64,000 bases of DNA from Nocardioides sp. Lineage in GTDB: Bacteria; Actinomycetota; Actinomycetes; Propionibacteriales; Nocardioidaceae. The position numbers were made by a program, and so were the translations under genes. A model generated the notes under the pieces. It saw only the letters and a program-made list of their open reading frames with translations, searched no databases and was not told the origin of the DNA. The stretch is from the NCBI RefSeq assembly GCF_014360585.1, contig NZ_JACIXG010000003.1, positions 62,001 through 126,000 on the forward strand. The letters are read 5' to 3'. Of the stretch, positions 60,163-64,000 are shown piece after piece; within the stretch, counting starts at the first letter, position 1; each line of letters starts with the position of its first letter.

Positions 60163-61044
60163 GTGCGTCTACTGAACCGCTCCGTCGGTCGACTGTCGCG
60201 GCACCGTCGCCGCCCGTTGGCCGGTGCCGCCGTGCTCCTGGTCGCCCTGTTGAGCACCGGCGGCGCGTACGCCGCGCTCGCCCCGGCCTCGCAGGCCGAG
60301 GTCGAGAAGGACAACGCCGCTCTCGTCGCCGAGGGCAAAGAGCTCTTCATGATCAACTGCTCCACCTGCCACGGCTCCAACGGTGAGGGCATCACGACCC
60401 AGAACGGGAAGCTCTTCGGCCCGTCCCTGATCGGCGTGGGTGCCGCCTCCGTCGACTTCCAGGTCGGCACCGGCCGGATGCCGATGGCCCAGCCCGGCGC
60501 CCAGGTCGAGGTCAAGGACCCCAGCTTCAACCAGGACGAGATCGACGCGATGGCCGCCTACGTGGCCAGCCTCGGCCCTGGGCCGGCCGTCCCGGACCGG
60601 GAGCAGTACGACCCGGAGACCTACGAGTCCGAGAAGGAGAAGGAGGAGGCGGTCGCTCTCGGCGGCCAGATCTTCCTGACCAACTGCACCGCCTGCCACA
60701 ACTTCACCGGTGCCGGCGGCGCGATGCCGCGCGGCGGCGAGGCTCCGAGCATCCTGGAGACCGACCCGAAGCACATCTACCAGGCGATGCTGACCGGTCC
60801 GCAGTCAATGGACACCTTCTCCGACGGCAACATCAGCCCTGAGGAGAAGAAGGCGGTCATCGCCTACGTCGAGTCGATGAGGGAGCAGCCCGACTACGGC
60901 GGCTTCAACAACGGCCGGCTCGGCCCGGTGACCGAGGGAATCGTCGCCTGGGTCGTCGGTCTCGGCGTCCTGGTGGCCTTCACCGTGTGGATCGCCGCGC
61001 ACACCACGCGCACCAACCAGACCAAGAAGGGATCTGCCCAGTGA
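60163..61044 (+). CDS. qcrC: Cytochrome bc1 complex diheme cytochrome c subunit
   Basis: A 293-aa membrane-anchored diheme cytochrome. An N-terminal helix/signal region (about 20-40) precedes two c-type domains with heme motifs CSTCH (66-70) and CTACH (175-179), and a C-terminal anchor helix (about 260-285). Methionine axial ligands likely lie in GRMPMAQPG and GPQSMDTFSD. This double-heme form replaces a soluble cytochrome c for transfer to the aa3 oxidase. GTG 60163; the stop overlaps qcrA as GTGA. Confidence 0.96.
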   Translation: MRLLNRSVGRLSRHRRRPLAGAAVLLVALLSTGGAYAALAPASQAEVEKDNAALVAEGKELFMINCSTCHGSNGEGITTQNGKLFGPSLIGVGAASVDFQVGTGRMPMAQPGAQVEVKDPSFNQDEIDAMAAYVASLGPGPAVPDREQYDPETYESEKEKEEAVALGGQIFLTNCTACHNFTGAGGAMPRGGEAPSILETDPKHIYQAMLTGPQSMDTFSDGNISPEEKKAVIAYVESMREQPDYGGFNNGRLGPVTEGIVAWVVGLGVLVAFTVWIAAHTTRTNQTKKGSAQ

Positions 61045-62216
61045 GCAGCGACCTCAACGAGCTCGAGAAGCACGAGGACGGAGCCCACGACGGGCACGCC
61101 GAGCTCAACGCGCACACCGACGCGCTGCTGCCCGACCCGGGCATGCACGAGCATCACTGGCGTCCCACCGACGTCGACCCCAAGGCAGAGAAGCGCGCCG
61201 AGCGCCAGGTGAGCCTCTTCTTCGCGCTCTCCGCGATCTGCTCGGTGCTGTTCGTGGTGGCCTACTTCGCGATCGAACCCGGCTACGACGGTGACGTCTG
61301 GGCCGGCTACGGCGCCTCCAACCTGGCGCTGGGATCGACCCTGGGCTTCGCCCTCCTCTTCCTCGGCATCGGCGTCATCCAGTGGGCCCGCAAGCTCGTG
61401 GTCGACATCGAGCACTCCGAGGAGCGCCACCCGGCGGCGTCCTCCCCCGCCACCCGTGAGGCGGCCATCGCCGAGCTGAAGGCCGCGCTCAACGAGTCGG
61501 GCATGGCTCGCCGCCCCTTCATCCGCAACGCGATGATCGGCTCGGCTGCCCTGCTCGGTCTGCCCGCGGTCGTCATCCTCAGGGACCTGGGTCAGACCAA
61601 CGCCCAGATCACCGAGGAGCAGCCCTACCCGGGTGCCGGTCTCGAGCACACCGTCTGGGATGCCGGCGTGCGAGTCGTACGCGACGTGGTCGGCACCCCG
61701 ATCCGTCCGGGCGACCTGGAGGTCGGTGACCTGGTCAACGCCGAGCCCTCGACGATCTTCGACGGCACCCTGCACGGCGCGCCGCTGCAGATCGCCAAGT
61801 CGAAGGCGGCCACCATCCTGCTGCGTATGGACCCCGCCGACATCTCCCACGACGTGACCCGCAACTGGTCGGTCGACGGCATCGTGGCCTACTCCAAGAT
61901 CTGCACCCACGTCGGCTGCCCGATCTCGCTGAACGAGCGGACCACGCACCACCTGCTGTGCCCCTGCCACCAGTCGACCTTCGACCTCGCCGACCACGGC
62001 AAGGTCATCTTCGGCCCGGCCGGCCGGCACCTGCCGCAGCTGCCTCTGGGCGTCGACGCGGACGGCTTCCTGGTCGCTCTCTCCGACTACCCGGAGCCCG
62101 TGGGCGTCAGCTACTGGGAGCGCAACACCTACGACATCGACGAGATCTTCGACGACTGGTCAAAGGACCACGCCGCCGATGCTGAGCAGTACGGCTACAA
62201 GGAGGGCGGCCAGTGA
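61041..62216 (+). CDS. qcrA: Cytochrome bc1 complex Rieske iron-sulfur subunit
   Basis: A 391-aa Rieske protein with an acidic, His-rich N-terminus, three membrane helices (about 58-80, 93-115, 160-178), and a Rieske [2Fe-2S] domain whose ligands sit in CTHVGC (from 288) and CPCHQS (from 307). Three helices rather than one is the actinobacterial form. It transfers electrons from quinol to QcrC. GTG 61041 overlaps the qcrC stop, and its stop overlaps qcrB, both as GTGA. Confidence 0.96.
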   Translation: MSSDLNELEKHEDGAHDGHAELNAHTDALLPDPGMHEHHWRPTDVDPKAEKRAERQVSLFFALSAICSVLFVVAYFAIEPGYDGDVWAGYGASNLALGSTLGFALLFLGIGVIQWARKLVVDIEHSEERHPAASSPATREAAIAELKAALNESGMARRPFIRNAMIGSAALLGLPAVVILRDLGQTNAQITEEQPYPGAGLEHTVWDAGVRVVRDVVGTPIRPGDLEVGDLVNAEPSTIFDGTLHGAPLQIAKSKAATILLRMDPADISHDVTRNWSVDGIVAYSKICTHVGCPISLNERTTHHLLCPCHQSTFDLADHGKVIFGPAGRHLPQLPLGVDADGFLVALSDYPEPVGVSYWERNTYDIDEIFDDWSKDHAADAEQYGYKEGGQ

Positions 62217-63940
62217 GCACCGACACGTCCAAGGTTGCCGCCAGCAACGGCACCGACGCCGCTGCCCCGGCGGGCAAGCCGACCAAGGCAGGAGCGGCCG
62301 CCAACTGGGCCGACGAGCGCCTCGGCGTCGGTGGCCTGAGCAAGTTCCTCTCCCGCAAGATCTTCCCCGACCACTGGTCGTTCATGCTGGGTGAGATCGC
62401 GCTGTGGAGCTTCGTGGTCCTGCTGGTCACCGGCACCTTCCTGACCCTGTGGTTCAAGCCGTCGATGGCCGAGGTCGTCTACCAGGGCTCCTACGCCCCG
62501 CTGCGCGGCATCCCGATGTCCGAGGCGATGATCTCGACCCTGGACATCTCCTTCGACGTACGCGGCGGTCTGCTGCTGCGTCAGGTCCACCACTGGTCGG
62601 CGATGTTGTTCATCGCCTCGATGATGATCCACATGATGCGCGTGTTCTTCACCGGCGCGCACCGCAAGCCGCGTGAGATCAACTGGGTCATCGGCGCCAC
62701 GCTGCTGCTGCTCGGCACGCTCGAGGGCTTCACCGGCTACTCGCTGCCCGACGACCTGCTCTCCGGCACGGGCGTCAGGGCCGCGGACGGGTTCATGATG
62801 GCGATCCCGGTCGTGGGGACGTACCTCTCGTTCTTCCTGTTCGGAGGCGAGTTCCCAGGCGACGACATCATTCCACGGCTGTTCACGATCCACGTGCTGC
62901 TCATCCCAGCGATCCTGCTGGCGCTGATCGGTGCCCACCTGATCCTGCTGATCTACCACAAGCACACCCAGTGGCCTGGACCCGGCCGCACCGAGAAGAA
63001 CGTCGTCGGCTACCCGATGGTGCCGAACTACCTCTCCAAGATGACCGGCTTCTTCTTCATCACCTTCGGTGTGTCCGCCCTGCTCGGCGCCTTCTTCTCG
63101 CTCAACCCGGTGTGGAAGTTCGGGCCGTACGACCCGACGAAGGTCACCGCGGGCTCGCAGCCTGACTGGTACATGGGCTGGCCCGACGGCGCGCTGCGCA
63201 TCATGCCTGGCTGGGAGTCGCACTTCTGGGGCTCGACCTGGTCGTGGAACATCTTCTTCCCGGTCATCGTGCTGCCGATGCTGGCCTGGATGGTCGTGGT
63301 GATGCTCCCGTTCATCGAGGCCTGGATCACCGGCGACAAGCGCGAGCACCACCTGCTCCAGCGCCCGCGCAACGCTCCGACCCGCACCGCCACGTTCGTC
63401 GCCCTGATGACGTTCTACGCGGGCTTCTGGATCGCGGGCGGCAACGACATCATCGCGATCAAGTTCGACCTCTCGATCAACCAGATCACCTACTTCCTGC
63501 GGGCGTTCGTTTTCCTGGGTCCGATCGTGGCGTTCATGATCACGCGTCGTTGGTGCATCTCGCTGCAGCGCAAGGACAACGAGAAGCTGCTGCACGGCTA
63601 CGAGACCGGCACGGTCATCCGTACGCCGGAGGGCGCCTACCACGAGAAGCACCTGCCGGTCCACGAGGACGAGGCCTACGCCATGAGCGTCCGCGACCGC
63701 GGCCGGGCCGGCGAGGAGCCGGAGCTGAAGAAGAACGGCAAGCCGACCTTCCGGGCGAAGCTCCGTGCCTTCTACTACGACCACGACGTGGACAAGCCGA
63801 CCACCGAGGAGCTCACCGAGGCCCACCGCCACGCCGAGCACGAGGCTCACGAGCTGGCCGTCCACGAGGGTCACGTCGTCGACGGGCACGACTTCGACGA
63901 CCACCGTCACTCTGCGGTCGAGGAGCCCCTCAACCGCTAG
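62213..63940 (+). CDS. qcrB: Cytochrome bc1 complex cytochrome b subunit
   Basis: A 575-aa diheme cytochrome b with eight or so helices. The heme ligands fall in VHHWSAMLFIASMMIHMMRVFF and the later LFTIHVLLIPAILLALIGAHLILL; GYSLPDDLLSGTG and PPDWYMG-like QPDWYMGWPDGALR are quinol-site blocks. The last 100 residues form a cytoplasmic tail that turns strongly His/Glu/Asp-rich near the end. It is the quinol-oxidising core of the bc1-aa3 chain. Confidence 0.96.
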   Translation: MSTDTSKVAASNGTDAAAPAGKPTKAGAAANWADERLGVGGLSKFLSRKIFPDHWSFMLGEIALWSFVVLLVTGTFLTLWFKPSMAEVVYQGSYAPLRGIPMSEAMISTLDISFDVRGGLLLRQVHHWSAMLFIASMMIHMMRVFFTGAHRKPREINWVIGATLLLLGTLEGFTGYSLPDDLLSGTGVRAADGFMMAIPVVGTYLSFFLFGGEFPGDDIIPRLFTIHVLLIPAILLALIGAHLILLIYHKHTQWPGPGRTEKNVVGYPMVPNYLSKMTGFFFITFGVSALLGAFFSLNPVWKFGPYDPTKVTAGSQPDWYMGWPDGALRIMPGWESHFWGSTWSWNIFFPVIVLPMLAWMVVVMLPFIEAWITGDKREHHLLQRPRNAPTRTATFVALMTFYAGFWIAGGNDIIAIKFDLSINQITYFLRAFVFLGPIVAFMITRRWCISLQRKDNEKLLHGYETGTVIRTPEGAYHEKHLPVHEDEAYAMSVRDRGRAGEEPELKKNGKPTFRAKLRAFYYDHDVDKPTTEELTEAHRHAEHEAHELAVHEGHVVDGHDFDDHRHSAVEEPLNR

Positions 63941-63958
63941 GGCTGAAGCTCGTACGCC

Positions 63959-63992
63959 ACGTGGCGCCGTCCCTTCGGGGACGGCGCCACGT
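63959..63992 (+). terminator. Perfect hairpin terminator with UUCG loop after qcrB
   Basis: A 15-bp perfect stem (63959-63973 with 63978-63992) closed by a C(UUCG)G tetraloop, 18 bp after the qcrB stop. This is an exceptionally stable terminator and marks the end of the ctaE-qcrCAB operon. Confidence 0.9.
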
Positions 63993-64000
63993 CGCATTTC

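Overview
The window is a GC-rich, tightly packed actinobacterial chromosome segment. Frequent GTG starts, 4-bp GTGA/ATGA stop-start overlaps, a cytochrome bc1 branch with a diheme QcrC, RskA/SigK, a PASTA kinase and MraZ boxes all fit. The gene order recalls the mycobacterial block from murE-ftsI-mraW-mraZ through metF/idsA, Rv2175c-pknL, aroG, plsC, ArsA-SRPBCC-fadD15, NlpC/P60, the DEDD/GIY-YIG nuclease and trpD to ctaE-qcrCAB. Overall it suggests a Nocardioides-like member of the Propionibacteriales; genus is an inference from style and content, not from a marker gene. No phage, insertion sequence, CRISPR array, tRNA or rRNA was seen.

Layout. 1-6.6 kb (minus): division and cell-wall cluster mraZ-rsmH-ftsL-ftsI-murE-mraY, with no murF between murE and mraY, a four-copy MraZ operator, and a large stem-loop in the rsmH leader. 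6.8-11.4 kb (plus): moxR-DUF58-transglutaminase operon. 11.4-14.6 kb (minus): DUF3040, then a likely SOS-controlled HEPN / methyltransferase / DNA polymerase IV run behind a perfect LexA box. 14.7-20.8 kb: membrane proteins, an FAD oxidoreductase, divergent metF/idsA, and rskA-sigK. 20.9-28.5 kb: a molybdopterin oxidoreductase with a SigK-like leaderless promoter, a lipoprotein barnase/barstar pair, Rv2175c-like regulator divergent from a PASTA kinase, endonuclease IV, and a zinc-ribbon PEP-repeat tail-anchored protein. 28.6-39.4 kb: aroG, two metabolic/transport genes, glpK, a secreted GH10-CBM2 xylanase under a palindromic operator, acetyltransferases, flavin reductase and plsC. 39.5-48.9 kb: two ROK sugar kinases, DUF5304-like protein, ArsA-type ATPase, SRPBCC protein, fadD-type acyl-CoA synthetase, an M48 and a gluzincin-like membrane peptidase. 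48.9-59.3 kb: NlpC/P60 hydrolase under a c-di-AMP riboswitch, NYN protein, APC transporter, a large helical unknown, DEDD/GIY-YIG nuclease, Lrp-type sensor domain, trpD. 59.5-64 kb (plus): ctaE-qcrC-qcrA-qcrB, ending in a UUCG-loop terminator.

The most unusual thing is a family of six near-identical 84-87 bp units at five loci (16043, 39484 with a tandem copy at 39567, 41201, 42681, 47685). Each encodes a 27-28 residue mini-protein starting VSERQR and ending in CATEVAA or CATDVVA. Each mini-ORF stop overlaps the next gene's GTG as GTGA, and in three copies its own GTG also overlaps the stop of the preceding gene. The unit carries the next gene's Shine-Dalgarno sequence inside a stem whose two arms change together between copies. 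It looks like a dispersed, translated RNA element that inserts at coupled gene junctions and gates translation of the downstream gene. Several genes, including the first mini-ORF, also show a -10 hexamer 6-7 nt before the start codon, implying leaderless transcripts.
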